This document shows, in pieces, positions 15,901 through 25,533 of a DNA stretch of 40,293 bases. This DNA is from Corynebacterium sp. (GTDB lineage Bacteria; Actinomycetota; Actinomycetes; Mycobacteriales; Mycobacteriaceae): contig JAKDIS010000007.1 in the NCBI GenBank assembly GCA_030450335.1, positions 1 to 40,293 on the forward strand, given 5' to 3'. The notes beneath the pieces are model-generated. The model was not told where the DNA came from. It was given only the letters and a program-made list of their open reading frames with translations, and searched no databases. Positions within the stretch are counted from its first letter, which is position 1. The number at the start of each line of letters is the position of its first letter. The position numbers were made by a program, and so were the translations under genes.

Positions 15901-18096
15901 TCAGGCGATGCCGTTCTTCTCCTTGTACTCGCGACGACGCGCGTGCAGGATCGGCTCGGTGTAGCCGGCCGGGGACTCGGTGCCCTTGAACACCAGGTCC
16001 TTGGCGGCCTGGAAGGCGACGGAGGCCTCGAAGTCGTCGGCCATGTTGTTGTACTCCGGGTCACCGGCGTTCTGGCCGTCGACGATCTTCGCCATGCGCT
16101 GCAGGGCGTCGGTGACCTCCTGCTCGCTGACGACACCGTGCTTGAGCCAGTTCGCCAGGATCTGGGAGTTGATGCGCAGCGTGGCGCGGTCCTCCATCAG
16201 GTCGACGTCGTGGATGTCGGGGACCTTGGAGCAGCCCACACCCTGCTCGACCCAGCGGACCACGTAGCCCAGCAGCGACTGGCAGTCGTTGTCGACCTCC
16301 TGCTTGATCTGCTCCTCGGTCCAGTCGGCCGCGGGGTGGACCGGCAGGGTGAGGATGTCGCCGAGGGTGTCGCGGCGGCCGTCGGTGAGCAGCTTCTCCT
16401 GGACGGCGAAGACGTCGACCAGGTGGTAGTGGGTGGCGTGCAGGCTGGCGCCGGTCGGGGACGGGACCCACGCGGTGGTGGCGCCCTCCTTCGGCTGGCC
16501 GATCTTCTCCTTGATCATGTCGGCCATCAGCTCGGTCTTGGCCCACATGCCCTTGCCGATCTGTGCCTTGCCGGGCAGGCCGTGGGCCAGGCCGGCGTCG
16601 ACGTTGTTGTCCTCGTAGGCGATCTTCCAGGCGGCGGTCTGCAGCTCCGGCTTGCGGACCACGGGGCCGGCGAGCATGGAGGTGTGGATCTCGTCGCCGG
16701 TGCGGTCGAGGAAGCCGGTGTTGATGAAGGCCAGTCGCTCGGAGGACGCCGCGATGCAGGCGTCAAGGTTGGCGGTGGTGCGGCGCTCCTCGTCCATCAC
16801 GCCGACCTTCAGGGTGTTGCGCGGCAGGCCGAGCAGATCCTCGACGTCGGAGAAGAGCTCACCGGTGAAGGCGACCTCCTCCGGGCCGTGCTGCTTCGGC
16901 TTCACGATGTAGATCGAGCCCTTGCGGGAGTTGCGGCGCTGGTTGTCCAGGTCGGTGCCGGGCACGGCGCAGGCGGAGGTGATGACCGCGTCCATGATGC
17001 CCTCGAAGATCTCCTCGCCGTCGGCGTCGAGGATGGCGGGGTTCTGCATCAGGTGGCCGACGTTGCGGACGAAGAGCAGGGAGCGGCCGTGCAGGCGCAG
17101 CTCCTCGCCGTCGCGGCCGGTGTAGGTGCGGTCGTCGTTGAGGGTACGGGTGAAGGTCTTGTCGCCCTTGGCGACCTCCACGCTGAGCTCACCGGTGTTC
17201 AGGCCGAACCAGTTGGTGTAGCCGAGGGTCTTGTCGGTGGCGTCGACGGCGGCGACGGAGTCCTCGAAGTCCATGATCGTGGAGACGGCGGATTCCATGA
17301 GGATGTCCTTGACCCCGGCGTTGTCGTCCGACCCCACCGGGTGGGACGGGTCGATCTGGATCTCGAAGTAGAGGCCGTTGTGGCGCAGCAGGACGCCGGT
17401 CGGCGCGTCCTTCTCACCGGAGAAGCCCGCGTAGACCTCGGGCTCGCGCAGGTGGACGTCCTTGCCGTCGATGACGGCGACGAAACGGCCGGACGCCACG
17501 TCGTACTTCTCGACGTCGGCGTGGGAGCCGGACTCCAGGGGGACGGCCTGGTCGAGGAAGTCGCGTCCCCAGGCGATGACCTTGTCGCCGCGGACCTTGT
17601 TGTAGCCCTTGCCCTTCTCCGCGCCGTTCTCCTCGGAGATGACGTCGGTGCCGTAGAGCGCGTCGTAGAGCGAACCCCAGCGTGCGTTCGCCGCGTTGAG
17701 GGCGAAGCGGGCGTTCAGGATCGGCACGACCAGCTGCGGGCCGGCGGTCTCGGAGATCTCCGTGTCCACGTTCTGCGTGGTGATCTCGAAGTCGCCGGGC
17801 TCGTCGACGAGGTAACCGATCTCCTTGAGGAAGTCCGTGTACTGCTCGGCGTCCTGCTCCCCGGGGTGCTCGGTGTACCACTGGTCGAGCTTGGTCTGCA
17901 GCTCGTCACGCACGGCGAGCAGCTCGCGGTTGCGCGGCGTGTGCTTGGCGACGATGTCGCCGAAACCAGCCCAGAACGTCTCCGCGTCGACGCCGATGCG
18001 GGGCAGAACCGTGTCGGTCACGAAGTTGTAGAGGGTCGCGGAAACCTGGAGGCCTCCGGCCGTGACCCGTTCCGTCTGCTGGGACTGTGACGTCAT
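15901..18096 (-). CDS. aceB: Malate synthase G
   Basis: A 731-residue monomeric malate synthase of the G type (also called glcB), which condenses glyoxylate with acetyl-CoA to malate in the glyoxylate shunt. The length is normal for the G isoform. The order of conserved segments fits: [19 protein letters not shown] in the inserted domain, [16 protein letters not shown], then [20 protein letters not shown] and [10 protein letters not shown] in the barrel. AAGGAG lies 6 nt before the ATG. It is divergent from aceA across 443 bp, as in C. glutamicum, so co-regulation by the same activators and repressors is expected. A GlxR-like site lies 76-91 bp upstream. Confidence 0.96.
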   Translation of the reverse strand: MTSQSQQTERVTAGGLQVSATLYNFVTDTVLPRIGVDAETFWAGFGDIVAKHTPRNRELLAVRDELQTKLDQWYTEHPGEQDAEQYTDFLKEIGYLVDEPGDFEITTQNVDTEISETAGPQLVVPILNARFALNAANARWGSLYDALYGTDVISEENGAEKGKGYNKVRGDKVIAWGRDFLDQAVPLESGSHADVEKYDVASGRFVAVIDGKDVHLREPEVYAGFSGEKDAPTGVLLRHNGLYFEIQIDPSHPVGSDDNAGVKDILMESAVSTIMDFEDSVAAVDATDKTLGYTNWFGLNTGELSVEVAKGDKTFTRTLNDDRTYTGRDGEELRLHGRSLLFVRNVGHLMQNPAILDADGEEIFEGIMDAVITSACAVPGTDLDNQRRNSRKGSIYIVKPKQHGPEEVAFTGELFSDVEDLLGLPRNTLKVGVMDEERRTTANLDACIAASSERLAFINTGFLDRTGDEIHTSMLAGPVVRKPELQTAAWKIAYEDNNVDAGLAHGLPGKAQIGKGMWAKTELMADMIKEKIGQPKEGATTAWVPSPTGASLHATHYHLVDVFAVQEKLLTDGRRDTLGDILTLPVHPAADWTEEQIKQEVDNDCQSLLGYVVRWVEQGVGCSKVPDIHDVDLMEDRATLRINSQILANWLKHGVVSEQEVTDALQRMAKIVDGQNAGDPEYNNMADDFEASVAFQAAKDLVFKGTESPAGYTEPILHARRREYKEKNGIA

Positions 18097-18171
18097 TGAC
18101 TGCTCCTTCGTAAAGATGGGACTCGCATGACGGACGCCGGTGGGACGCCCGTCGCTGTAGGAACCACACTA

Positions 18172-18187
18172 GGTGAGCCACGTCACC
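18172..18187. promoter_or_regulatory. GlxR-like binding site
   Basis: GGTGAGCCACGTCACC has the GTGA-N6-TCAC dyad of the cAMP-responsive regulator GlxR (consensus TGTGA-N6-TCACA), with mismatches only at the outer bases and one central base. Known GlxR targets in C. glutamicum include the ace genes. It is placed upstream of aceB. Confidence 0.5.
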
Positions 18188-18424
18188 GGCGACGAGCAAC
18201 CACGGGTACCGGCGGGACCGTCACCCCCACAGGTGGGAATATCCGGAGAGGGTCGGCGGGAGCGATGACCGCTACGTAGGTACCCCTTACGTGACGAAGG
18301 TCGCACGTAACCCCTGCAAGTGGACCATGCCGCCCACATCGTGAGAAGTTTTGTCCCGCATATAGAGAACAGGGGTGAAGTGGTTTTCGCGCTACCCCCG
18401 GTGTTACCTGGAACACCCAAACCC

Positions 18425-18453
18425 TTTGACGTGCCCTTTTCCATCGGTATCCT
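18425..18453 (+). promoter_or_regulatory. Housekeeping-type promoter for aceA
   Basis: TTTGAC and TATCCT are separated by exactly 17 bp, a good match to the main sigma-factor consensus of corynebacteria. The implied transcript start is about 80 nt before the aceA ATG. Confidence 0.6.
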
Positions 18454-18539
18454 CAAATGCAGCCGACCCGGGAGATCGCCAGCCGGGTGCAGCGCCGTTA
18501 CCGCCAATCTCTCACCACTTAAAGGGAGTGACTACTTAC

Positions 18540-19829
18540 ATGTCGAACGTCGGACAGGCACGTACCGCCGCCGAAATCCAGAAGGACTGGGACGAGAACC
18601 CCCGCTGGAAGGGGATCACCCGCGATTACACCGCCGAGCAGGTCGCCGAGCTCCAGGGCACCGTCGTCGAGGAGCACACCCTCGCCCGCCGCGGTGCCGA
18701 GATCCTGTGGGAGGGCGTCAACCAGGGTGGCGACTCCTACATCAACGCCCTCGGTGCCCTCACCGGTAACCAGGCCGTCCAGCAGGTCCGCGCCGGCCTG
18801 AAGGCCGTCTACCTCTCCGGTTGGCAGGTCGCCGGTGACGCGAACCTCTCCGGCCACACCTACCCGGACCAGTCGCTGTACCCGGCCAACTCCGTTCCGG
18901 CCGTGGTCTCGCGCATCAACAACGCTCTGCTGCGTTCCGACGAGATCTCCCGTGTCGAGGGTGACGACTCCGTCGACAACTGGCTCGTCCCGATCGTCGC
19001 CGACGGTGAGGCCGGCTTCGGTGGCGCCCTCAACGTCTACGAGCTGCAGAAGGCCATGATCAAGGCCGGCGCCGCCGGTACCCACTGGGAGGACCAGCTG
19101 GCCTCCGAGAAGAAGTGCGGCCACCTCGGTGGCAAGGTGCTGATCCCCACCCAGCAGCACGTCCGCACCCTGAACTCGGCCCGCCTGGCTGCCGACGTCG
19201 CGGACACCCCGACCGTCGTCATCGCCCGTACCGACGCCGAGGCCGCCACGCTGCTGACCTCCGACGTCGACGAGCGCGACGCCAAGTTCCTCACCGGTGA
19301 GCGCTCCGCCGAGGGCTACTACTACGTGCAGAACGGCATCGAGCCCTGCATCGCCCGTGCGAAGTCCTACGCTCCCTACGCGGACATGATCTGGATGGAG
19401 ACCGGTACCCCGGACCTCGAGCTCGCCAAGAAGTTCGCCGAGGGCGTCCGCGAAGAGCACCCGGACCAGCTGCTGAGCTACAACTGCTCCCCGTCCTTCA
19501 AGTGGTCCGCCCACCTGGACGACGACGAGATCGCCAAGTTCCAGAACGAGCTGGGCGCGATGGGCTTCAAGTTCCAGTTCATCACCCTGGCCGGCTTCCA
19601 CGCCCTGAACTACTCCATGTTCGATCTGGCCCACGGCTACGCCCGCAACCAGATGAGCGCCTTCGTCGACCTGCAGAACCGCGAGTTCGAGGCCGAGAAG
19701 CGCGGCTTCACCGCCGTCAAGCACCAGCGCGAGGTTGGCGCCGGCTACTTCGACCGCGTTGCCACCACCGTGGACCCCAACTCCTCCACCACCGCCCTGA
19801 AGGGCTCCACCGAGGAGACCCAGTTCTAG
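18540..19829 (+). CDS. aceA: Isocitrate lyase
   Basis: A 429-residue enzyme that splits isocitrate into succinate and glyoxylate, the first step of the glyoxylate shunt. The signature [17 protein letters not shown] carries the catalytic Cys193. [10 protein letters not shown], the RTDAEAATL segment and NCSPSFKW are also typical. The ATG at 18540 ([13 protein letters not shown] follows) has AGGGAGTG upstream and gives the usual length; the frame is open from 18375, but that part holds the promoter. Codons are strongly biased to C/G-ending, suggesting high expression. Followed by two hairpins. Works with the divergent aceB. Confidence 0.97.
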   Translation: MSNVGQARTAAEIQKDWDENPRWKGITRDYTAEQVAELQGTVVEEHTLARRGAEILWEGVNQGGDSYINALGALTGNQAVQQVRAGLKAVYLSGWQVAGDANLSGHTYPDQSLYPANSVPAVVSRINNALLRSDEISRVEGDDSVDNWLVPIVADGEAGFGGALNVYELQKAMIKAGAAGTHWEDQLASEKKCGHLGGKVLIPTQQHVRTLNSARLAADVADTPTVVIARTDAEAATLLTSDVDERDAKFLTGERSAEGYYYVQNGIEPCIARAKSYAPYADMIWMETGTPDLELAKKFAEGVREEHPDQLLSYNCSPSFKWSAHLDDDEIAKFQNELGAMGFKFQFITLAGFHALNYSMFDLAHGYARNQMSAFVDLQNREFEAEKRGFTAVKHQREVGAGYFDRVATTVDPNSSTTALKGSTEETQF

Positions 19830-19871
19830 TAACTGGTTCCCCGTCCTGACGGACGGGAACGGTAGGCCACA

Positions 19872-19913
19872 CGACACCGGCCGGTCAGCAGAGATGCTGA
19901 CCGGCCGGTGTCG
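19872..19913 (+). terminator. Terminator behind aceA
   Basis: A perfect 19-bp stem (19872-19890 with 19895-19913; arm begins CGACACCGGCCGG) closes a GAGA tetraloop and is followed by TTGTGTG. A smaller imperfect hairpin (GTTCCCCGTCC / GGACGGGAAC, 19837-19860) precedes it. It also faces the convergent MFS gene. Confidence 0.85.
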
Positions 19914-19930
19914 TTGTGTGCGGGGAGGCT

Positions 19931-21199
19931 TCAGCTCTGCGCTCCCACGACCTCACGCCCCACCCTGCTGCGTCGAATACACAGACACAGAAGCGCCCCA
20001 ACGCCGCAGAGCGCCGCGGCGCTGAACCATGCGCCGTCGTAGCTCCCGGTAGTATCCCGAATCATCCCGGCACCTGCTGCCGCGACTCCTGCACCGACCT
20101 GGTGACTGGCGAAGACCCAGCCAAACACCACAGGGCCAGAGTCGCCGAAGTGCTCCCGACACAGAGCCATCGTCGGTGGCACGGTCGCCACCCAGTCGAG
20201 GCCGTAGAACACGATGAATGCCCATAGCGGCGGTTCCACGACCGGCCCCATCATCATCGGCAGCAACAACAACGATATTCCGCGCAGCCCGTAGTAGGCG
20301 ACGAGAAGTATCCGAGGATCAATCCTGTCGGTCAACCACCCGGAGGCCAGCGTGCCGATGATGTCGAATATCCCGACCAGGGCAAGCAGGCTGGCCGCAG
20401 TCGTGGCAGGCATGCCGTGGTCGTGGGCGGACGGGACGAAATGAGTGCCGACCAGGCCTACCGTGGTCGCCCCGCAGACCGCGAACGTCCCGGCGAGCAG
20501 CCAGAACTCCCTACTCTTGCCCGCGAGCCGCAGACTCCCCAGCGCCGTCAATGCGGGACGGGCCGCAGCGACGGTGTCTCGGGAAGAATCGGGGTTCTGG
20601 CCATAGCTGACAAGCCCCACGTCCTGCGGTCGGTCCTTGAGCAGCAGGAACACGACCGGCGCCGCCAACACTGCTGCAGCAGCGATTACCAGGGAGGCGG
20701 CCTGCCAACTGTGCCTATTCGCCAGGTGCGCCAGCAGAGGCAGGAAGACGAGTTGCCCGGTCGAGCTTGCCGCGGTGAGAACACCTGAGACCAGGCCACG
20801 ACGCTGCGTGAACCACCGTCCGGATACCAACGCGGCGAAGGGCATGGACACCGCACCGGTGCCTGCCCCGATGAGAAGACCCCACAGGACCCACAGCTGC
20901 CAGGGTTCGCTGACGAACACCGACAGCGCGCTTCCGATTCCGACCACAGCCAGAGCGACAGCAGCAACACGGTGAACACCGAACCGTTCCATCAGGGACG
21001 TGGCGAAGGGCGAGAAGAGTCCGAAGAGCAGGAGATTGAGTGACACCGCACCACTGATGGTGCCGTGGGACCAGCCGAATTCGCTGTGGAGCGGATCCAT
21101 GAGTACGCCGGGTGCCGAGCGAAAACCCGCGGCCGCGAGCAGCGCCACGAATGCGACCACGACGGTCAGAGGGAACCAGAAGGAGTGTCGTTGAGCCAT
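19931..21199 (-). CDS. MFS transporter (monocarboxylate/OFA-like or drug exporter)
   Basis: A 422-residue 12-helix major facilitator. Seen: an N-terminal helix after MAQRHSFWFPLTVVV, GWSHGTISGAVSLNLLLFG, the cytoplasmic loop DRIDPRILLV between helices 8 and 9, and the FGWVFASHQVGAGVAAAGAGMIRD pattern typical of OFA/CynX-like members. The substrate is unknown. It is divergent from a DJ-1/AraC regulator with a dyad between them, which suggests local control. Base usage looks less GC-extreme than in aceA, with more mixed third positions, so the pair may be acquired; this is an impression, not a calculation. The frame extends to 21355, but that would run through the regulator gene; the start at 21199 fits the topology. 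Confidence 0.88.
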   Translation of the reverse strand: MAQRHSFWFPLTVVVAFVALLAAAGFRSAPGVLMDPLHSEFGWSHGTISGAVSLNLLLFGLFSPFATSLMERFGVHRVAAVALAVVGIGSALSVFVSEPWQLWVLWGLLIGAGTGAVSMPFAALVSGRWFTQRRGLVSGVLTAASSTGQLVFLPLLAHLANRHSWQAASLVIAAAAVLAAPVVFLLLKDRPQDVGLVSYGQNPDSSRDTVAAARPALTALGSLRLAGKSREFWLLAGTFAVCGATTVGLVGTHFVPSAHDHGMPATTAASLLALVGIFDIIGTLASGWLTDRIDPRILLVAYYGLRGISLLLLPMMMGPVVEPPLWAFIVFYGLDWVATVPPTMALCREHFGDSGPVVFGWVFASHQVGAGVAAAGAGMIRDTTGSYDGAWFSAAALCGVGALLCLCIRRSRVGREVVGAQS

Positions 21200-21232
21200 G
21201 AGCCCATTCTTTCGATGTGAAACCCTTCTGCC

Positions 21233-21252
21233 TATTGGCAGGAAGGCCAATA
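21233..21252. promoter_or_regulatory. Inverted repeat between the MFS gene and its regulator
   Basis: TATTGGC-AGGAAG-GCCAATA is a perfect 7-bp dyad with a 6-bp spacer in the 70-bp divergent gap. It is a likely operator for the DJ-1/AraC regulator or for RNA polymerase interference at overlapping promoters. Confidence 0.5.
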
Positions 21253-21269
21253 TGTGTAAGGTTTTGGTC

Positions 21270-22235
21270 ATGACACCGCGCCACCATGTCGTAGTCCTAC
21301 TTCTGCCTCCTGTCATCGGGTTCGACGCAACCATTCCCCCGCTCGTCTTCGGCAACGCCCGGAACGAGGCCGGTGAGAAGCTCTATCGGGTTTCCGTGTG
21401 CTCCGCGGACCCCGGCCCCGCCACATGCGCAGATGGATTCGCTCTGACCCCAGGATCCGAGACCGACGCGCTGAAGACCGCGGACACCGTCGTGGTTCCC
21501 GGCACGATGCGCAGCAGCGTACGCAAGGATGGACGACTTGATACCGCTGCCCGTGCCGCATTCGACCTCATTCCGGGCGACGCGCGCGTGATCTCGCTGT
21601 GCACCGGTGCCTTCGGGCTGGCCGCCGCAGGCCTCCTGGATGGACGACGGGCAACAACACACTGGCAGACGGTGGCTCAGTTCCGTCGCCTCTACCCACA
21701 GGTCCACCTCGAGGAGTCTTCACTCTTTCTCGACGAGGGAATGGTCATGACCTCGGCGGGACTGTCCGCAGGCCTTGATCTCTGCCTTCACGTCATTCGC
21801 AGCGATGCCGGATGGAAGACTGCCAACGATGTCGCGCGTCACTGCGTCACCCCACCCCACCGCGACGGGGACCAATCTCAGTTCATCAAGTGGCCGGTTC
21901 CCACACAAGGGAATACCGGAACGACCGCAACTCAGGAATGGGCGCGGGGTCGCCTCAGCGAACCGTTGACTGTGCAGCAGCTCGCCGGGCATGCCCAGAT
22001 GAGTTCCCGGACGTTCGCCCGCCGTTTCACAGAAGAAACCGGGGCCTCTCCTGCCCGGTGGCTCGCACGGGAACGGGTCCGTCGGTGCCAGGAACTGCTG
22101 GAATCCACCGACCTCACGGTCGACACGATCGCCCAACGCGTCGGGTTCGGAACCGGGGCCACCCTCCGTGCACGTCTGCGGGCAGAGACGGGAACGACGC
22201 CGAGCAGCTACAGGCGTCGCTTCGCGAGAACCTGA
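21270..22235 (+). CDS. GlxA/FtrA-type transcriptional regulator (DJ-1/PfpI + AraC HTH)
   Basis: A 321-residue regulator. The N-terminal DJ-1/PfpI-like domain (about 5-175) has the nucleophile-elbow motif ISLCTGAFGLAAAGLLDG with Cys111. The C-terminal AraC DNA-binding domain (about 215-315) has both helix-turn-helices: LTVQQLAGHAQMSSRTFARRF and LTVDTIAQRVGFGTGATLRARL. Such proteins usually activate catabolic or export genes in response to a small ligand. ATG 21270 begins MTPRHHVVVLLLPP, the expected first beta strand; an upstream ATG at 21198 would overlap the MFS gene. Converges on the next gene with 29 bp between stops. Confidence 0.9.
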   Translation: MTPRHHVVVLLLPPVIGFDATIPPLVFGNARNEAGEKLYRVSVCSADPGPATCADGFALTPGSETDALKTADTVVVPGTMRSSVRKDGRLDTAARAAFDLIPGDARVISLCTGAFGLAAAGLLDGRRATTHWQTVAQFRRLYPQVHLEESSLFLDEGMVMTSAGLSAGLDLCLHVIRSDAGWKTANDVARHCVTPPHRDGDQSQFIKWPVPTQGNTGTTATQEWARGRLSEPLTVQQLAGHAQMSSRTFARRFTEETGASPARWLARERVRRCQELLESTDLTVDTIAQRVGFGTGATLRARLRAETGTTPSSYRRRFART

Positions 22236-22264
22236 CCCAGAGGAAGGTCACCGGCCATGCCCCG

Positions 22265-23377
22265 CTACCTGTTCTTCCTGCGGAAGCGTGTCGGGGGCTT
22301 GTCCTCGTAGAGGCCGGTGATCTGACGTCGGATGTGCTCACGCCGGTTGTAGGTGGCCTCGCGGATGGCCTCGTCATCGTCGAAGCTGGAACCGATCGCC
22401 CCGGCCATCGTGCCCAGCGACGCCGTCAGCCAGGCCAGCTTCGCGTAGCCCCACGGGAAGGGTTCGTCGCTCACCTGGGCGCGGAAGTAGTTCGTGTCCA
22501 CGATGACCACCGAGAGCACGAGCAGTGCGATGAACACGGTGGTGTAGATCATCGCCGCGGCGATGAGCACCGTGCACAACGTGGCACGGTTGTCCATGCG
22601 TGCACGCCACGCGGCCACGCTGTCCGCCTCACGGTCGGGCCACCGGTTCCAGAGGCCGTTGTGGTAGACCAGCCAGAACGTCAGCGCGCCCACCGCGAAG
22701 ATGCTGATGACGAACATGCGCAGCAACGAGATCGTGTGGGACATCTGCCACATCGACCCGTAGAAGATGCCGTAGGCGCCGGTGGCGACACCGATGGCCA
22801 GGCAGCCGGTGAGCACGCGGTAGAGCACCGCCGGACGGTTGCCCGCGACCATCCCCAGCAGAAGCCGCAGGGACCTCCCCCACCCGTCGATGACGCGGGT
22901 GGAGTCCGCCTCGGCGTCACCGCCCTCGATGTCGCTGGTGTCGGTGACGTCCTCGAGGATGCCGGCGCCGGCGGGTTTGCCCTTGAGCAGACGGCTGAGC
23001 TCCTGCCGCAGGCCCTCCTGGGCGCGCAGCAGACCGAAGGCCGGCAGGCAGAGCATGGTGACACGGCCCCGGTTCACCGTCTGGCTGATGACCGGACGCC
23101 GCGTGGTCAGCGGCAGGTCGGTGACGTAGACCATCCGGTCCCAGCCGTGGCTCTCCATGATGCCGGTGGAGCTGTCGGCCAACCGGACGCTACCGTCCAG
23201 GCCCATGGGCAGGGTGCTGGTGCGTACCTCGACCCGCGGCAGTCCGAGGGCGGCGAGGTCGTCGTCGGTGAGATGGGTCTCGTCCGGGTCCACCCCGAGC
23301 TTCTCGAGCACCTTGCGCACGCGTTTCTCCGGCAGCCCCCGGTCGACCATCACACCGACGGTCATCACCTTGCCCAT
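22265..23377 (-). CDS. Conserved membrane protein of unknown function
   Basis: A 370-residue protein I do not recognise. The N-terminal half is soluble (about 180 residues) with a pattern like an enzyme-related or regulatory domain: VEVRTSTLPMGLDGSVRL, WDRMVYVTDLPLTTRRP. Four hydrophobic helices follow (about 190-212, 218-242, 270-297, 315-337), then a basic charged tail (REHIRRQITGLYEDKPPTRFRRKNR). The DLPL-T-RRPV segment and the topology are what I would expect of a Corynebacterineae-specific membrane protein. The ATG at 23377 gives a clean start MGKVMTVGVMVDRG; 23365 is an alternative with AAGGTG near it. It stands alone between the DJ-1/AraC regulator and lpd. Confidence 0.75.
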   Translation of the reverse strand: MGKVMTVGVMVDRGLPEKRVRKVLEKLGVDPDETHLTDDDLAALGLPRVEVRTSTLPMGLDGSVRLADSSTGIMESHGWDRMVYVTDLPLTTRRPVISQTVNRGRVTMLCLPAFGLLRAQEGLRQELSRLLKGKPAGAGILEDVTDTSDIEGGDAEADSTRVIDGWGRSLRLLLGMVAGNRPAVLYRVLTGCLAIGVATGAYGIFYGSMWQMSHTISLLRMFVISIFAVGALTFWLVYHNGLWNRWPDREADSVAAWRARMDNRATLCTVLIAAAMIYTTVFIALLVLSVVIVDTNYFRAQVSDEPFPWGYAKLAWLTASLGTMAGAIGSSFDDDEAIREATYNRREHIRRQITGLYEDKPPTRFRRKNR

Positions 23378-23576
23378 GCCCGGCCCCCTGCCTGGCTCCG
23401 TACCTGCCCCAGCACATGCTCCATGATCGGCCAGTTTCTCCTGCCTCCGAACGTCCCGACGTATTGGCGTGAATCGTACCTGTCCGCGACCGCCCGCGTG
23501 GCAGGCATGTGCACCGACGGTCCCGTGCAGCCTCATCACTCAGCCGACCCGCACGCCCGTGGCCACCCCGTCATGG

Positions 23577-23627
23577 AAAACACCCTCCCAGGTAGGCGTT
23601 CGCGGTGAAACGCTGCCTGGGAGGGTG
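23577..23627 (-). terminator. Rho-independent terminator behind lpd
   Basis: The arms CACCCTCCCAGGTAGGCGTT (23581-23600) and AACGCTGCCTGGGAGGGTG (23609-23627) pair almost fully. On the minus strand the stem is followed directly by TTTT. It lies 35 bp after the lpd stop. Confidence 0.85.
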
Positions 23628-23661
23628 AGGATCCTGCACCTGGTAGGTGCGGGAGGGGGAA

Positions 23662-25086
23662 CTACAGGTTGATCATGTGACCCATCGTGCCCTCGGCGGC
23701 CTCCTTGATGGCCTCCGACAGCGTCGGGTGGGTGTGGACGTTGCGTCCGATCTCCTCGGCCGTGAGGTCGAAGCGCTGCGCCAGCGTCAGCTCGGGCAGC
23801 AGCTCGGAGACGTCCGGGCCGACCATGTGCCCGCCGATGAGCTCACCGTACTCGGCGTCGACGACGATCTTCACGAAGCCGACACCCTCGTTGAGGCCCA
23901 TGGCCTTGCCGTTGGCGCTGTAGGGGAAGGACGCGACCTTGATCTCGCGACCGTTCTCCTCGGCCATCTTGCGGGCGGCCTCCTCCGTGTAACCGAAGGA
24001 CGCGACCTGCGGGGAGCAGAACGTCGCGCGGGGCATGTTCATGTAGTCGCCCAGTTCCTGGGTCTCCACGTCCGCGATGGTCTCGGCGGCCACCACGCCC
24101 TGCGCCTCGGCCACGTGGGCGAGCTGCAGCTTGGCGGTGACGTCGCCGATGGCGTAGATGCCGTCGACGTTGGTGCGCATGCGCTCGTCGATGTCGATGG
24201 CGCCACGCTCGGTGAGCTTCACACCGGTGTTCTCCAGGCCGAAGCCCTCCACGCGGGGGGCGAAGCCGATGGAGACCATGACCCGGTCGGCCTTGATGGT
24301 CTCGGACTTGGAGCCGTCGGCGGTCTCGATGTCGACCTCGACGCCGGCGTCGCCACCGAGGTCGCGCACGGCGGTGGTCTTGTGCCCGGTCTTCAGGTTC
24401 ACACCGAGCTTCTTGTACTGCTTGGCGATCTCCTTGGAGACGTCCTTGTCCTCGTTGGGCAGGACGCGGTCCATGAACTCCACGACGGTGATGTCGACGC
24501 CGAAGTTGGCCAGCACGTAGGCGAACTCCATGCCGATCGCGCCGGCGCCGATGACGACCATGGACTTCGGGGCGTTCTCGTCGAGGATCTGCTCCTCGTA
24601 GGAGACGATGTTGCCGCCGATCTCGACACCCGGCAGGGACTTCACCACGGAGCCGGAGGCGATGATGGCGTTGTCGAAGGTGATGGTCTTGCCGGCGTCG
24701 TCGCCGTCGGTGACCTCCACGGTGTGGTCGTCGGTGAACGAGCCGAGACCGTTGATCTCGGTGATCTTGTTCTTCTTCATCAGGTAGTGGACACCCTTGA
24801 CGATGCCCGCGGACACCTTCCGCGAGCGCTGGTGCGCCACGGAGTAGTCCATGCTGATGTTGTCACCGGAGATGCCGAAGGTCTTGGCGTCGTGGGTGAG
24901 GATGTGCGAGATGTCCGCGTTACGGATCAGCGCCTTGGAGGGGATGCAGCCGACGTTCAGACAGACGCCGCCCCAGTACTGCTTCTCGATCACTGCGGTC
25001 TTCAGGCCCAGCTGTGCCGCACGGATGGCGGAGACATATCCGCCGGGGCCCGCACCGATTACTACTACGTCATAATGTTCAGCCAC
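23662..25086 (-). CDS. lpdA: Dihydrolipoyl dehydrogenase
   Basis: The 474-residue E3 flavoprotein of the pyruvate/2-oxoglutarate dehydrogenase complexes reoxidises dihydrolipoyl groups with NAD+. Seen: the FAD fold [19 protein letters not shown], the redox disulfide GGVCLNVGC (Cys42/Cys47), the NAD fold [13 protein letters not shown] and the C-terminal [16 protein letters not shown]is-Glu pair. The GTG start at 25086 matches the normal N-terminus ([12 protein letters not shown]). No Shine-Dalgarno is seen; the hexamer TATCCT ends 7 nt before the GTG, so the mRNA is probably leaderless. In C. glutamicum lpd is close to sdhCAB; here about 16 kb intervene. Confidence 0.96.
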   Translation of the reverse strand: MAEHYDVVVIGAGPGGYVSAIRAAQLGLKTAVIEKQYWGGVCLNVGCIPSKALIRNADISHILTHDAKTFGISGDNISMDYSVAHQRSRKVSAGIVKGVHYLMKKNKITEINGLGSFTDDHTVEVTDGDDAGKTITFDNAIIASGSVVKSLPGVEIGGNIVSYEEQILDENAPKSMVVIGAGAIGMEFAYVLANFGVDITVVEFMDRVLPNEDKDVSKEIAKQYKKLGVNLKTGHKTTAVRDLGGDAGVEVDIETADGSKSETIKADRVMVSIGFAPRVEGFGLENTGVKLTERGAIDIDERMRTNVDGIYAIGDVTAKLQLAHVAEAQGVVAAETIADVETQELGDYMNMPRATFCSPQVASFGYTEEAARKMAEENGREIKVASFPYSANGKAMGLNEGVGFVKIVVDAEYGELIGGHMVGPDVSELLPELTLAQRFDLTAEEIGRNVHTHPTLSEAIKEAAEGTMGHMINL

Positions 25087-25093
25087 GTGGTCA

Positions 25094-25099
25094 AGGATA
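25094..25099 (-). promoter_or_regulatory. -10 element of lpd, leaderless arrangement
   Basis: TATCCT, identical to the aceA -10, ends 7 nt before the lpd GTG. The transcript would begin at or next to the start codon. The -35 region is weak. Confidence 0.45.
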
Positions 25100-25183
25100 C
25101 GACTTTTCGGGCGGGACGTGCAGACCAGGGGCACCGAAGGGACTGTTCCCCGACAAAACAACAGGTCAGGGAGGTCACCGGAC

Positions 25184-25294
25184 CTACAGGAAGCGGACGA
25201 CGAAGTCGGTGACCATGGACAGGAAGTTGTTGATGTTTCCGCCGAGGACCTCGTTGGAGCTGACGATGAACTGGTCGATGGGGGCGAGATTCAC
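25184..25294 (-). CDS. 36-residue PorH/PorA-like small membrane peptide
   Basis: A short ORF starting at GTG 25294 with a very good ribosome site (AAAGAGGA, 6 nt spacing) and ending in VVRFL. The peptide begins [19 protein letters not shown], then [17 protein letters not shown]: amphipathic, Ser/Asn-containing and free of lysine. Size, absence of a signal peptide and the GGNI...F pattern resemble the corynebacterial pore subunits PorH/PorA, which are O-mycoloylated on Ser. The similarity is weak at this length. It is divergent from a mycolyltransferase gene, the enzyme class that would modify it. The leader contains a perfect hairpin at 25321-25340. It could instead be an unrelated small peptide. 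Confidence 0.65.
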   Translation of the reverse strand: MNLAPIDQFIVSSNEVLGGNINNFLSMVTDFVVRFL

Positions 25295-25320
25295 GGTGGT
25301 TCCTCTTTCACGTGGGGACG

Positions 25321-25340
25321 CCCCGGGCCGGTGCCCGGGG
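25321..25340. other. Palindromic hairpin in the PorH-like leader
   Basis: CCCCGGGC-CGGT-GCCCGGGG is a perfect 8-bp stem with a 4-nt loop. It lies 27-46 bp upstream of the small gene, downstream of a possible -10 (TATGCT on the minus strand), so it would be in the mRNA leader. Confidence 0.45.
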
Positions 25341-25467
25341 ACGGTTTCGGACACCAGCATAAACGGCGGGAGGTCCGGTTGCGCTACGTCCGACGGGGAT
25401 CCGGTCACCGGAACGGGTAACGGTACCCCCGCCCGGCGCGTTTTCGTTTGGGAAATCAGGCTTCAGG

Positions 25468-25497
25468 GTTACACGGTGCACGTCCACCGGCTAAGCT
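25468..25497 (+). promoter_or_regulatory. Promoter of the mycolyltransferase gene
   Basis: GTTACA (25468-25473) and TAAGCT (25492-25497) are 18 bp apart. The implied leader is about 30 nt and includes the GAGGA ribosome site. Confidence 0.45.
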
Positions 25498-25533
25498 GTC
25501 GAGGTCTGACCCCACTGACTTCTTGAGGACCGA

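Larger units (their letters stand above)
18097..18539. other. Divergent aceB/aceA regulatory region
   Basis: This 443-bp gene-free stretch contains a GlxR-like dyad (18172-18187), an aceA promoter (18425-18453) and several short G- or C-runs that fit the loose RamA consensus (ACCCC near 18281, 18309 and 18393; AGGGGT near 18371). The RamA motif is too short to be specific in such GC-rich DNA. No convincing small ORF or RNA gene was seen. Confidence 0.6.

Noticed and set aside
19931..22235. Mobile element carrying the MFS/regulator pair
   Set aside because: No transposase, terminal repeats or target duplication were found; only the impression of different base usage remains.
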